46,343 nucleotides of DNA from a candidate division SR1 bacterium (GTDB lineage Bacteria; Patescibacteriota; JACMRA01): NCBI GenBank assembly GCA_014377045.1, contig JACMQI010000010.1, positions 1 through 46,343 on the forward strand, given 5' to 3'. Under the pieces are notes generated by a model. The model had not been told where the DNA came from. It did no database searches and worked only from the letters and a program-made list of their open reading frames with translations. Of this stretch, positions 25,241 through 33,771 are shown one piece after another. The position numbers and the translations under genes are program-made. Position 1 is the first letter of the stretch. Each line of letters starts with the position of its first letter.

Positions 25241-26431
25241 ATGAAAACAGTGATTGTCCATGACTTTTTATTTCAATATGGGGGAGCTGAAAAAGTAGTA
25301 GAAAAATGGCTAGAAATGTATCCAGATGCAATTATTTATACTTCGTTTTGCATTCCTGAAAAATTTCAATCCTCCACTACCTTTAGCAAAGCCTTTGATG
25401 AAAATAGGATAATAACTAGCTTTGCACAACGTATATTTGACATTAAAAATCAGAATGGAGGTTCGAAATTTATTCGTTTTCAAAAACACTTTTTTTGGTT
25501 ATATCCCCTTTCAATGAGATCTATCAAAATAAAAAATGCAGGGCTAGTCTTAATCTCATCCACAGACTGTGCGAAGCAAGTGAGGCTTCAAAACTGCAAC
25601 AAAGTCATTCACTATTGTCATAGTCCTACTCGCTACCTCAATGGACTAACTACTGACACAGAACATGCAACATTATCACTTGCATATAAATTGCTCCTTC
25701 CTTTATTTACATGGTGGCTAAAAATACTCGACCATGACGCAGTAAAATACTTAAATAATCAGAATACAATTTGGGTTGCTAATTCAAAGTATATACAAAA
25801 AACGATAAAAAATGTATATCACACTCGTTCAGAAGTGATATATCCACCAATAGAACTAAATAAATTTTTAGATAATCCTCGACTAAAAAACAAGAAAGAG
25901 TTTTATCTCTGCCATGGTCGTATCAGTTTTCACAAACGCCTTGATCTAGCTATTGAGACTTGTCTCAAACTTGGTAAAAAATTAAAAATTAGTGGAACTT
26001 CAGCTCTTGATAAACAGACAGAAGATTTAAAAAAAATAGTGAGTGATTACAATACAACACACCCTGAATCTGTGGGTTTGATAGAATTTTTAGGTCGAAC
26101 TTCAGATGAAGAGGTATTGGAATTAATGAGCGAATGCAAAGCCTTTTTGTTTCCTGGTAAAGAAGATTTTGGTATTGCCCCTATAGAGATGCTTGCTGCC
26201 GGAGTACCAATTATAGCTTATGAGGATGGCGGTGCCTTAGAATACGTTCAAAATGGTATAAACGGAGTTTTTTTTGACGAACAAAGCATTAAAAGTATGG
26301 TCAAAGCAATTGAAAATTTTGAAGCTAGTTTTATAGAAAATACGCAAAATATACGCAAAACTACTCTTCCTTTCGATGAATCTAAATTTAGAAATAGTAT
26401 AAATGATGTAGTAGCTCAAAAAATGACATAA
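25241..26431 (+). CDS. Glycosyltransferase family 4
   Basis: This 396-aa GT-B enzyme probably moves a sugar from a nucleotide donor onto a lipid or polysaccharide acceptor at the inner membrane face. The acceptor-side MKTVIVHDFLFQYGGAEKVVEKW and HYCHSPTRYL are GT4/WbaZ-like. The donor site contains YLCHGRISFHKRLDLAIETC, EFLGRTSDEEVLELM and the EX7E-type FPGKEDFGIAPIEMLAAGVPIIAYEDGGALEYV. No neighbouring glycan genes are seen, so the pathway is open (cell-surface glycan inferred). Confidence 0.9.
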   Translation: MKTVIVHDFLFQYGGAEKVVEKWLEMYPDAIIYTSFCIPEKFQSSTTFSKAFDENRIITSFAQRIFDIKNQNGGSKFIRFQKHFFWLYPLSMRSIKIKNAGLVLISSTDCAKQVRLQNCNKVIHYCHSPTRYLNGLTTDTEHATLSLAYKLLLPLFTWWLKILDHDAVKYLNNQNTIWVANSKYIQKTIKNVYHTRSEVIYPPIELNKFLDNPRLKNKKEFYLCHGRISFHKRLDLAIETCLKLGKKLKISGTSALDKQTEDLKKIVSDYNTTHPESVGLIEFLGRTSDEEVLELMSECKAFLFPGKEDFGIAPIEMLAAGVPIIAYEDGGALEYVQNGINGVFFDEQSIKSMVKAIENFEASFIENTQNIRKTTLPFDESKFRNSINDVVAQKMT

Positions 26432-26557
26432 AAATTAGATATTACAAGCTACACAACAATGATTAAAATACAACTAAATTCTTTGAGAGATTTGTAGATT
26501 ATACAATATGATTTGAGTTTTTTGACAAAATTTAGTTTTACTTCCACACTATTTGGC

Positions 26558-28738
26558 ATGAAAGCCTCCTCCCAAGCTAGTAAACCTTTTAAACTACATT
26601 CACCCTACCCACCAGCTGGTGACCAAGAAAACGTAATCCGGTCTATCACTGATTCTATAAAAAAGAGGAATCGAGAGCAGACAATTTTGGGTGTGACTGG
26701 CTCTGGAAAAACCTTTATGATGGCTTCTATAGTCCAAAACTTACAACGCCCTACACTGGTAATTGCGCACAATAAAACACTAGCTGCTCAACTCGCAGAA
26801 GAATTCAAACGATTTTTTCCAGACAATGCTGTGCATTATTTTGTTAGTTATTATGATTATTATCAACCTGAAAGTTATATACCTCGCTCTGATACATTTA
26901 TCGAAAAGCAAACACAAATCAATGAAGAAATAGAACGGCTCCGCAATGCTTCCACACAAGCTCTTCTGACACGTAAAGATGTTCTGATTGTAGCTAGTGT
27001 TTCGTGTATTTATGGTCTCGGTAACCCAGAGGACTTTAACGCACTGAAGCTCATAATGGAAGTTGGTGAAGATTTTAAACTAGATAAAGTTGTCCGCCGT
27101 CTTATCGACATGCAGTTTATTCGTACTCAGATGGATCTGCGTCGTGGAGTTTTCCGACTGCGAGGAGATACTTTAGAAGTCGTACCAGCAAGCGAGGAGC
27201 TTGGTTACCGATTTATATTTTTTGGCGACACTCTTGAAGAAATAGAAGCTTTTAATCTAATTACAAATGTTACTAAAGAAAAAATCAAATCCTACACTAT
27301 TTTTCCAGCTAAACAGTATGTAACTACACAAGAAAAAATTAATAATGCCATGGTTAAGATTCAAGAAGACATGGAAAAACAAGTAGCTCTTTTTCAAGCA
27401 GAAAATAAGCTTTTGCCTGCCGAGCGTATCAAACAGCGTACTCAAAATGATCTTGAAATGCTTAAAAATCTTGGTTTTGTTAGTGGTATCGAAAACTATT
27501 CTTCCTATTTTGATAACCGTCAGGATGGTGAAGCCCCTACAACTTTACTTGACTATTTTCCTGCAGATGCACTATGTTTTGTAGATGAAAGTCATATCAC
27601 TTTACCCCAAATTGGTGCCATGTACGCCGGTGATCGAAGTCGGAAAACTACACTAGTGGAGTATGGTTTTCGTCTTCCAAGCGCACTTAACAACCGACCA
27701 CTCAAGCGCGAAGAATTCAATGAAAAAATGAGTCAGCTTGTTTATGTCTCCGCAACACCAGCAATATATGAAATAGAAGCTTCTAGCGTCGTTGCCAAAG
27801 CTATAATACGTCCTACCGGATTACTTGATCCTGAAATTACGATAAAACCTGTAAAATATCAAGTAGAAGACGTATTAGAACAAGTAAGGCTACGTGTGGA
27901 AAGAGGTCAGAGAGTGCTAATAACTACCCTAACCAAAAAGTTTTCGGAAGAACTTGATATATATTTCAAACAAATTAATATTAAATCCGCATATATTCAT
28001 AGCGATGTAGAGACACTTGATAGACTAGATATTTTGTCCGATCTGAGGCGAGGACGATACGATGTTCTAATAGGTATCAATCTACTTCGAGAAGGTTTGG
28101 ATTTACCAGAGGTATCTTTGGTAGCTATTTTTGATGCTGATAAAGAAGGCTTTTTGAGATCTAAGACTAGTTTAACACAAATTGTGGGACGTGCAGCGAG
28201 GCATGAAGAAGGTAAAGTCATCATGTATGCCGATACCATTACTAAATCTATGCGTGGAGCTATCGAAGAAACAGAAGCAAGGCGTAGCTTACAAATAGCA
28301 CATAATCTCAAACATGGAATAACTCCAAAATCCACTACCCGTGAACTTAAAACAATAGCAGATGATATTCGAGAGGAAGTCGAAAAAGACGAAGAGTACG
28401 GTATGGCAGGTGCGAATTATAGTGTAACTGGTTTTGAAGAAATCAAAATAGAAAGTAATTTTGGAGGCGGCGGAGAAGGTAGAAAAAATGCCAATCGTAT
28501 GGCAAGAGAAAGAAGAAATGAAAGTAAAAGTATCCATGGTAGCAAGCCCCAAGAACGATCCACACAAAGAGGTAGGCAAGTGTTTGATATGTTCGATGAA
28601 CAAAAGAGACAAAACACTCTAGAACTTGAAAAACTCAATCTTAATAAAACTGAACTTAAAGAAAGATTAAAAATTGCAATTGACGCAATGGATTTTGAAA
28701 TGGCTGCTGCAGTACGCGATATAATTGGTAAAAAGTAA
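26558..28738 (+). CDS. uvrB: Excinuclease ABC subunit B
   Basis: This ~726-aa DNA-damage recognition helicase loads onto lesions with UvrA and recruits UvrC. It has Walker A GVTGSGKT (45-52), the beta-hairpin VSYYDYYQPESYIPRSDTFIEK, the helicase motif FVDESHIT, the domain-3 motif GINLLREGLDLPEV, QIVGRAAR, and a C-terminal UVR motif (LKERLKIAIDAMDFEMAAAVRDII). A Gly/Arg/Asn-rich linker near 645-690 makes it longer than the usual ~670. ATG 26558 is preferred over an upstream TTG because a TTGACA (26522-26527) lies 30 nt before it. Confidence 0.97.
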   Translation: MKASSQASKPFKLHSPYPPAGDQENVIRSITDSIKKRNREQTILGVTGSGKTFMMASIVQNLQRPTLVIAHNKTLAAQLAEEFKRFFPDNAVHYFVSYYDYYQPESYIPRSDTFIEKQTQINEEIERLRNASTQALLTRKDVLIVASVSCIYGLGNPEDFNALKLIMEVGEDFKLDKVVRRLIDMQFIRTQMDLRRGVFRLRGDTLEVVPASEELGYRFIFFGDTLEEIEAFNLITNVTKEKIKSYTIFPAKQYVTTQEKINNAMVKIQEDMEKQVALFQAENKLLPAERIKQRTQNDLEMLKNLGFVSGIENYSSYFDNRQDGEAPTTLLDYFPADALCFVDESHITLPQIGAMYAGDRSRKTTLVEYGFRLPSALNNRPLKREEFNEKMSQLVYVSATPAIYEIEASSVVAKAIIRPTGLLDPEITIKPVKYQVEDVLEQVRLRVERGQRVLITTLTKKFSEELDIYFKQINIKSAYIHSDVETLDRLDILSDLRRGRYDVLIGINLLREGLDLPEVSLVAIFDADKEGFLRSKTSLTQIVGRAARHEEGKVIMYADTITKSMRGAIEETEARRSLQIAHNLKHGITPKSTTRELKTIADDIREEVEKDEEYGMAGANYSVTGFEEIKIESNFGGGGEGRKNANRMARERRNESKSIHGSKPQERSTQRGRQVFDMFDEQKRQNTLELEKLNLNKTELKERLKIAIDAMDFEMAAAVRDIIGKK

Positions 28739-28777
28739 ACATAGTTTATAGTTGATGGATTATTCTAAACTATATAT

Positions 28778-29865
28778 ATGAAAACAAGTATTGCTAAAAA
28801 CATAATAAAATTTATCTCAAAAAATCAGTAAAGTACTGTCAAGGATCCAGTGGATCATTTTGGTTTCTCCCCTAAGCAATCCAACACCAACTCAAAAAAA
28901 CTAATAGAAACTGAAAAACTTAATAAAGTAGGTACTCCTTTTCGTGTCTATTATATGGTACTTCATAAAATAGAAAATAATGCAAGAGCCGTAAACAACC
29001 TTGAAAATAACTCAGATTTAAAAACTAAGCTAAGAAAGTTGGTTTTTTCGATAGAAAGAAGAAGTGCGGAGTTAGAAGATAAAAAATAAAATACAATAAT
29101 AACGAAAACATTTGTATCAATATTAAAAGAAAATCAAATAATAAGTGGAGTAAATACTTTCCAAAAATGGTGCATTGATCAAAAACTACCACTTAATGAA
29201 ACAATAGATGATTATATCGACACAATAAGTAGATATAGCAAATATCAAAATTATCTCGGCATTATAGCTACCACACACAAATTTCAATCAACTTTTAATC
29301 CGTCATACCTAAATAAAGCTTATTATATAGACTTTTATAATATAAAACGATTTGGAAAAACCAAGATTAGTACCTACATTTTGTACGCCAAACAAAGCCA
29401 AAGTATTCAGCTTATGAAAGAGGTATTTAAAATAGTCGACGAACCAATTATGAACCTCATTAAATCGGAAAAATAGATGCAATCGGGTTTATTCCACCAA
29501 CTATTTCCCGCAAGATCCAATTTATGACAAAACTTAAAAGAATGTTGACTATTGAGCTACCTGAAATCAAAATAACAAAAATAAAATCAGTTGTAACAAT
29601 TGCACAAAAAACGTTTAGCAAGCTCTCCGACCGCGAGCCAAATGCTAGAAATACTATGTTTATCGATGAAAAAAGAATCTATAAAAATATTTTATTGATA
29701 GACGATGCAGTTGGTAGTGACGCTACATTTAATGAGGTCGCGAAAAAGATCCGACAAAGAGGTATAGTCATAGGTAGTATTATAGGTGTTGCACTGACTG
29801 GGTCAGCAAACGGTATAATAGACACAAATACTAAAAAAGGTTTCGGTATAGTAAATGAAGTCTAA
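28778..29865 (+). pseudogene. Phosphoribosyltransferase-domain protein, disrupted
   Basis: The C-terminal 113 codons encode a phosphoribosyltransferase domain with the PRPP loop NILLIDDAVGSDATFNEVAKK. A long N-terminal extension is readable in one frame from ATG 28778 to 29473. It is interrupted by TAA at 28829 and TAA at 29087, and a -1 frameshift at an A5 run (29469-29473) is needed to continue into KIDAIGFIPPTISRKIQF. Together about 360 codons appear to be one ancestral protein. The intact piece from 29524 could still make the domain alone. A ComF-like or nucleotide-salvage role is possible but unproven. Confidence 0.65.
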
Positions 29866-30326
29866 AAATTGCTCCGAACTGCATAATCATAAGCACTTTC
29901 TCCAAAAATGATGATCTGTTTCTGAGCGTGTCCGATCAAGACAGCTTCAGCATCTAGCTTGATTTGCGATAGATATTTTCTAAGTATTTTGAGCTGCGTT
30001 GGGTTTTCTAAGTGATATACATCATGCCATCCTTTTTCTGAGTATTCAGGTTTATCATAATACCTTTCGATAAGAAAAAAGCCTTTTTGACTCAAGTCAA
30101 GCTCATCTACTTTTGCCCTTACTTCTGGCCTCACCCATCCTGGAGAATCTAAATTATTGCAGACTATTATTTTTGGTTTTCCCCCTCCTAGTTGATAAAA
30201 ACTTTGTATTATTATATCTCTTTCTTCTGGACCTATGGTTTTGACGTCGATAAATTGTTCTATATTAATGATTTTTGGCTCACTATTTACAGCAGAATTT
30301 TGAGGAGTATTTGGTAAGTTATTCAT
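29862..30326 (-). CDS. Hypothetical protein (154 aa)
   Basis: I do not recognise this protein. After a disordered Asn/Pro-rich start, residues ~19-154 look globular, with alternating strands and helices and motifs such as GGGKPKIIVCNNLDSPGWVRPEVRAKV and a C-terminal AVLIGHAQKQIIIFGESAYDYA. It has no signal peptide. It starts 10 nt after the end of the 206-aa gene and is probably co-transcribed. The stop overlaps the convergent phosphoribosyltransferase end by 4 nt. Confidence 0.6.
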   Translation of the reverse strand: MNNLPNTPQNSAVNSEPKIINIEQFIDVKTIGPEERDIIIQSFYQLGGGKPKIIVCNNLDSPGWVRPEVRAKVDELDLSQKGFFLIERYYDKPEYSEKGWHDVYHLENPTQLKILRKYLSQIKLDAEAVLIGHAQKQIIIFGESAYDYAVRSNF

Positions 30327-30336
30327 ATATTTAAGA

Positions 30337-30957
30337 TTATTTAATAAATGTCAGGTGTCCATGAAATAAACCATATTGAGGATGATTGTCAAATATAATA
30401 TTATAATGGGGTAATAATGCATTTGCGTCTCCGCAATCAGCCAAATGTTCATGTCCGCGAGGATGATACAAAATCTCTCCAATATGTTTTCCAAGAAATA
30501 GTATATTGTACTTATTATCCCCATCTTTATCGACACTTAGACTTAGATCAAGACCAAACTTCGGTAGTCTTATACGTTTTTCTGGTTTTTGCCAGTCAAT
30601 TGTACCTGATATATCTGCATTTTCAAGCATCTGATGAAATGACTGCAAAGCTTTGTTTATCTCCAATATAACTTCTTCTTGGTTAATACAGGCAATATCT
30701 CGGCGAGTTTCTTTTCGAAGTCCTACAAATTTGGTGTATTCAAAGTCTCCACCTTTTTGTCTCATTTCTACGATAGCGGCTTTATCCAACAAGCCATCTT
30801 TAGATTTATAAAAAGTTTCGGTGGAAGTAATATCGGGGTGATCAGACAAAGACTTCATTTTTTGCTTAGTTTGCTCAGGAGTACGAAGAGTAGGTTTATT
30901 TAGCCCTTGCTTGAGAGTCTGTAGTTTATTCATGCTTTCAGGTGAGAAACTAGGCAC
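30337..30957 (-). CDS. Hypothetical protein (206 aa)
   Basis: This unrecognised cytoplasmic protein has a flexible basic N-terminus (about 1-45). The C-terminal half is rich in His, Asp and Asn (ILYHPRGHEHLADCGDANALLPHYN and the terminal YGLFHGHLTFIK). Clustered His residues could bind metal, but no catalytic motif is established. It is first of a two-gene unit with the 154-aa gene. The pair adjoins the nuclease-like and kinase-like genes. Confidence 0.6.
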   Translation of the reverse strand: MPSFSPESMNKLQTLKQGLNKPTLRTPEQTKQKMKSLSDHPDITSTETFYKSKDGLLDKAAIVEMRQKGGDFEYTKFVGLRKETRRDIACINQEEVILEINKALQSFHQMLENADISGTIDWQKPEKRIRLPKFGLDLSLSVDKDGDNKYNILFLGKHIGEILYHPRGHEHLADCGDANALLPHYNIIFDNHPQYGLFHGHLTFIK

Positions 30958-30998
30958 TGGTAGATAGTATATGCTAAATTTTTAGTAATATAGAATCT

Positions 30999-32072
30999 TT
31001 AAATTATGGTTAAAGTCGAAAGAGAGTTGATGATTTTTTTATCTAATTTAAATATATCATTCGTCTTTTCTATTTTGTATGACTCTGTCCCTGTATCACT
31101 ATTTCGCACCTCAATCAAATATCCTTTTTTCTGAGTAATCACTCTTACGAACCATTTTGTAACCATATTATCTATATTGACATTAAAATATGATTGAGTA
31201 TCTTTGTAAAAGACTTTCTCTGGGTCAATATTTCTTCTTACAATGGATTTTATCATATAAAATAATTCTTTCTCCTCGTCAGTTGTAATAATTTTATTTT
31301 CTTTTATATTTTTATCCAATTTTGAAGATTCCAGCTCTTCGTTAGCTTTATTATCATTATTTTTAATAGCAATATTTAGATTTTTGGTTAACAGCTCATC
31401 TTGAAATTGCTTATTTCCGTCAGATATATAGTTCTTAAAAAGATCTTTTATTTTTTGTGTAACTGTCTTTCCATCATAAATTTGTTTCGTAAAATAAGCT
31501 ATAAAGTCATCACTTGGGTTGTCAAGTTCTTTACTAAGTAGGTTCTTGTATTTTGTAACGTACTTTAAGTCTTCTGCTCCACTAGTTATATTTTCTGGGT
31601 TCAACACCTCTTTATGAAATTTTCTCAACTCTTCAATTTGATTTGGTCGCAAGTTTTCTAAATCAATTTCTAAAAATGGATGCTTGTCCATTATATTCTT
31701 ATTATCCAAATCAGTAAAAAAAGAATATTTAATTCCATTGGTTACAACAGCAAATTTAGCCTCTTCACATTGAATAAAATATTTATGTAATTGAACTAAG
31801 TGGTTATTTATATCCTCTGTGTGGTGTTTGCATTCTATAAGAATCACAGGTTTTCCATTCTGGAGAATTGCATAATCCACCTTCTCTCCTTTTCTACCTC
31901 TGACATCGGCACCAAATTCAGGCACAACTTGTGACGGATCAGATAAATTATAACCAAGAATTTGTAAAAGTGGAGTAATTAAATACTGTTTAGTTGCCTG
32001 TTCAGTTAAGCTAAATTGTCTAAGGTGAGCTAATTGATTTTTGTGTTGGTTTAATTCCAAAATGAAGTCCAT
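30999..32072 (-). CDS. Stand-alone HsdR_N-type nuclease-like protein
   Basis: This 357-aa protein matches the N-terminal domain of type I restriction HsdR subunits (HSDR_N-like). The PD-(D/E)xK core is readable: Asp66 in KVDYAIL, then Glu80 and Lys82 in VILIECKHH, preceded by an EFGADVRGRKGEKVDY loop. The C-terminal ~150 residues have a Lys/Asp/Asn-rich linker and a beta-rich tail. No helicase motor, HsdM or HsdS is nearby. It could be a DNA-targeting defence nuclease, a repair enzyme or a stray domain. Function is inferred from the fold only. Confidence 0.75.
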   Translation of the reverse strand: MDFILELNQHKNQLAHLRQFSLTEQATKQYLITPLLQILGYNLSDPSQVVPEFGADVRGRKGEKVDYAILQNGKPVILIECKHHTEDINNHLVQLHKYFIQCEEAKFAVVTNGIKYSFFTDLDNKNIMDKHPFLEIDLENLRPNQIEELRKFHKEVLNPENITSGAEDLKYVTKYKNLLSKELDNPSDDFIAYFTKQIYDGKTVTQKIKDLFKNYISDGNKQFQDELLTKNLNIAIKNNDNKANEELESSKLDKNIKENKIITTDEEKELFYMIKSIVRRNIDPEKVFYKDTQSYFNVNIDNMVTKWFVRVITQKKGYLIEVRNSDTGTESYKIEKTNDIFKLDKKIINSLSTLTII

Positions 32073-32132
32073 ATTTTTGATTTAAAACTTTTGTTTCATT
32101 TAGTATACAACATAATTGTTTTTTTTGCAAAT

Positions 32133-32164
32133 AACAAAAAAAAGCCCTAGAAATATATTTCTAG
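32133..32164 (-). terminator. Terminator of the kinase-like gene
   Basis: The palindrome CTAGAAATATATTTCTAG (32147-32164) is followed on the minus strand by GGC and an eight-T run. It separates the kinase-like gene from the downstream nuclease-like gene, so they are separate transcription units. Confidence 0.85.
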
Positions 32165-32188
32165 AGAGTCACTTGTAATATTATTATT

Positions 32189-32872
32189 TTATTTTGATGA
32201 TCTCCAATACAAATTTAAATTTTCCATAGTCAATGTTTCGATTACATGCTTAGCATAAAATTGCTGTAAATTAGTTGGAAGTGATTGAGTTGAACATGCA
32301 TTTAAAATTTTACCCTCATTAATATCTTGTAAAACACGATTTTTATTATCGGTAATCTCCCCAAAATCAATTAGAATAACATTACCATAATAATCTATTC
32401 CACAATTAATTGAAAAATTATAAATATATTCATGTAAACCGTAGATCCACTGCTCAATATACAGATTTACTACTTGTAAAAGATAGTTTTTTTGAGTTAT
32501 TTCGTCCAAATTTACAAAAACTTTGTTCCAAACCTCAACTTTATCTTGTATAATAATCTGATTATGAATTTCAAAATTTCCCAATAAATTAGCAGGTACT
32601 TTAGAGGTGTTAACCAGTTCTATAGCTCTATCTCGGGACGAAACTAGTTGCTGGTATTTTGCTTCAAAATCTGGTGTTTCATGGCCCCAATTGACTATCC
32701 TACAAAGAATTTCTTCTTTGGTCATGGGTATTTTGATTACCTTATCTACTCCATAAGCAAATACCTTATACTGGCCACCATAGTCGATAAAATCTCCTAC
32801 AAGACTAAAATCAAGATTAGAATTACCAAAATTTTCAATAGTTACTTGAATTATAGAAGGTAAAATATTCAT
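32189..32872 (-). CDS. Protein-kinase/aminoglycoside-phosphotransferase-like protein
   Basis: This 227-aa protein shows a degenerate kinase fold. A Gly-rich turn (DYGGQYKVFAYG, ~30-41) leads to Lys47 in VIKIP, the expected ATP-anchoring lysine. SINCGIDYYGNVILIDFGE (~154-172) resembles the catalytic loop and metal-binding DFG, with Asp169. Length is near the lower limit for kinase-like folds. A TTGACA-N17-TTTATT promoter (32926-32898) and a terminator make it monocistronic. The substrate (protein, small molecule, or none if a pseudokinase) is unknown. Confidence 0.6.
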   Translation of the reverse strand: MNILPSIIQVTIENFGNSNLDFSLVGDFIDYGGQYKVFAYGVDKVIKIPMTKEEILCRIVNWGHETPDFEAKYQQLVSSRDRAIELVNTSKVPANLLGNFEIHNQIIIQDKVEVWNKVFVNLDEITQKNYLLQVVNLYIEQWIYGLHEYIYNFSINCGIDYYGNVILIDFGEITDNKNRVLQDINEGKILNACSTQSLPTNLQQFYAKHVIETLTMENLNLYWRSSK

Positions 32873-32926
32873 GTAAATATTTGCTGAGTGTATTTAGAAT
32901 AAACTATAATAAAACATTTTTGTCAA

Positions 32927-32958
32927 AACAAAAAAGCCCTAGATTAAAGTATCTAGGG
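32927..32958 (-). terminator. Minus-strand terminator with no protein gene upstream
   Basis: On the minus strand CCCTAGAT-ACTTTA-ATCTAGGG is followed by CTTTTTTG. It sits directly before the kinase-like gene's promoter. No minus-strand protein frame ends at it, so it should terminate a non-coding transcript arriving from 33.0-33.2 kb. Confidence 0.8.
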
Positions 32959-32959
32959 G

Positions 32960-32988
32960 TTAACAAGTGTATAAAAGTGTAATAATAT
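32960..32988 (+). promoter_or_regulatory. Putative plus-strand promoter of the mini-ORF locus
   Basis: TTAACA (32960-32965), 17-nt spacer, TAATAT (32983-32988). It would start transcription near 32995, just before the hairpin AGCTAATTAGG (32997-33007)/CCTAACTAGCT (33024-33034). Confidence 0.4.
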
Positions 32989-33060
32989 ACTTTTGGAGCT
33001 AATTAGGTTTGTTAACAGCAGTCCCTAACTAGCTATCTTCATTAAGGAGGTAACGAATCA

Positions 33061-33150
33061 ATGGAAAAGTATATTATTGCTTTGACTATTTACAAGTATG
33101 GCTGTAGCTCTACTTGCTCTGGCTTTACGAGTTTTAACTCTATAGGCTAG
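33061..33150 (+). CDS. 29-aa mini-ORF with perfect Shine-Dalgarno
   Basis: The ATG at 33061 is preceded by TAAGGAGGT (33043-33051, 9-nt spacing), the best ribosome-binding site in the window, in a genome segment where such sites are rare. The peptide starts MEKYIIALTIYKYG and ends in a Cys/Ser/Thr-rich CSSTCSGFTSFNSIG. Codons 2-6 form one arm of the long 14-bp stem, so translation and folding compete. It may be a leader peptide for the 33-aa ORF. Whether it is translated is unproven. Confidence 0.35.
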   Translation: MEKYIIALTIYKYGCSSTCSGFTSFNSIG

Positions 33151-33239
33151 ATAGTTCTGAGAAGTGGTAGCGTGTAAAAACCTGCTACTTCTCAATACTG
33201 CTCTAACAGACCTTAAATTATTTGTCAAGGAGTGTAAAA

Positions 33240-33341
33240 GTGAATCATTTTACTAAACCACAGTTGATATCCGGAGCATTGGTTCTTATTGGAATACTTT
33301 GCTTCATATTAGTGTATCGCATGCTAAAAATGCAACCTTAA
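33240..33341 (+). CDS. 33-aa single-span membrane peptide
   Basis: A GTG start at 33240 has AAGGAG (33227-33232) at 7-nt spacing. The peptide is a polar N-terminus (MNHFTKPQ), a hydrophobic helix (LISGALVLIGILCFILVY) and a basic end (RMLKMQP). This is the layout of small membrane toxins of type I systems and of other bacterial small membrane proteins. The minus-strand TTGACA overlaps its Shine-Dalgarno region. It lies 90 nt after the 29-aa ORF on the same strand. Confidence 0.45.
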   Translation: MNHFTKPQLISGALVLIGILCFILVYRMLKMQP

Positions 33342-33397
33342 TATAATTTAATTTTAGCGTAGAATCTTCGGAAACTAGGCTTTTTTATCGCTTAATT

Positions 33398-33436
33398 CAA
33401 AAAATAAAATCCACTATAATACAATACTATAGTGGA
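33398..33436 (-). terminator. Terminator of the interrupted gene 33466-33771
   Basis: The 9-bp perfect stem TCCACTATA/TATAGTGGA with a 9-nt loop is followed on the minus strand by TTTTATTTTTTG. It lies 30 nt after the second stop codon of the gene at 33466-33771. Confidence 0.75.
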
Positions 33437-33465
33437 GTTGCTCTAAAGTAAATCAATAAAATAAT

Positions 33466-33771
33466 CTATTCTAGCACGATGTAATTATTTCCTAGATATT
33501 CCGAATCTGTAATATACTCTATTTTCCAATTTGCCATAGAATACGACCACATAGTTATTTGAACAACTATAGGATTGTAGTAGTAAACTGCAAGTTAGAC
33601 AAAGTTAGAATCGGACATTTTTGAAATAGTTTCTTCAATGTCACCAACGAGGCTTTCTTGTTGTAAATCAAAATCTTCTTTTGTTATGGAAAAGTTTGGC
33701 AAATTAAACAATTCAAAATCAATTCTAGGTTCTATATAAACAAGAGCTCTACTCTTAGACGTTATTTGCAT
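33466..33771 (-). pseudogene. Small gene interrupted by one in-frame TAA
   Basis: From ATG 33771 a 58-codon frame (MQITSKSRALVYIEPRIDFE... to MSDSNFV) ends at TAA 33597-33595. The same frame then continues open for 42 codons (LAVYYYNPIVVQITMWSYSM to NNYIVLE) to TAG 33468-33466, and a terminator follows 30 nt later. The position of the terminator suggests an ancestral ~101-aa protein. Either the shorter 58-aa form is real, or a nonsense mutation or readthrough is involved. I recognise no family. Confidence 0.5.

Larger units (their letters stand above)
32927..33193 (-). ncRNA. Candidate structured non-coding RNA
   Basis: The minus strand folds extensively. A hairpin TGAGAA/TTCTCA with inner GTAGC/GCTAC (~33158-33193) is followed by CAAGTA/TACTTG. 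Then comes a perfect 14-bp long-range stem AATAATATACTTTT/AAAAGTATATTATT (33078-33065 with 32994-32981) enclosing an 11-bp hairpin AGCTAGTTAGG/CCTAATTAGCT, and finally the terminator. A TTGACA (33228-33223) upstream has only a weak -10 (TAGAGC). No tRNA, tmRNA, RNase P or SRP RNA signature is recognised. Confidence 0.45.
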
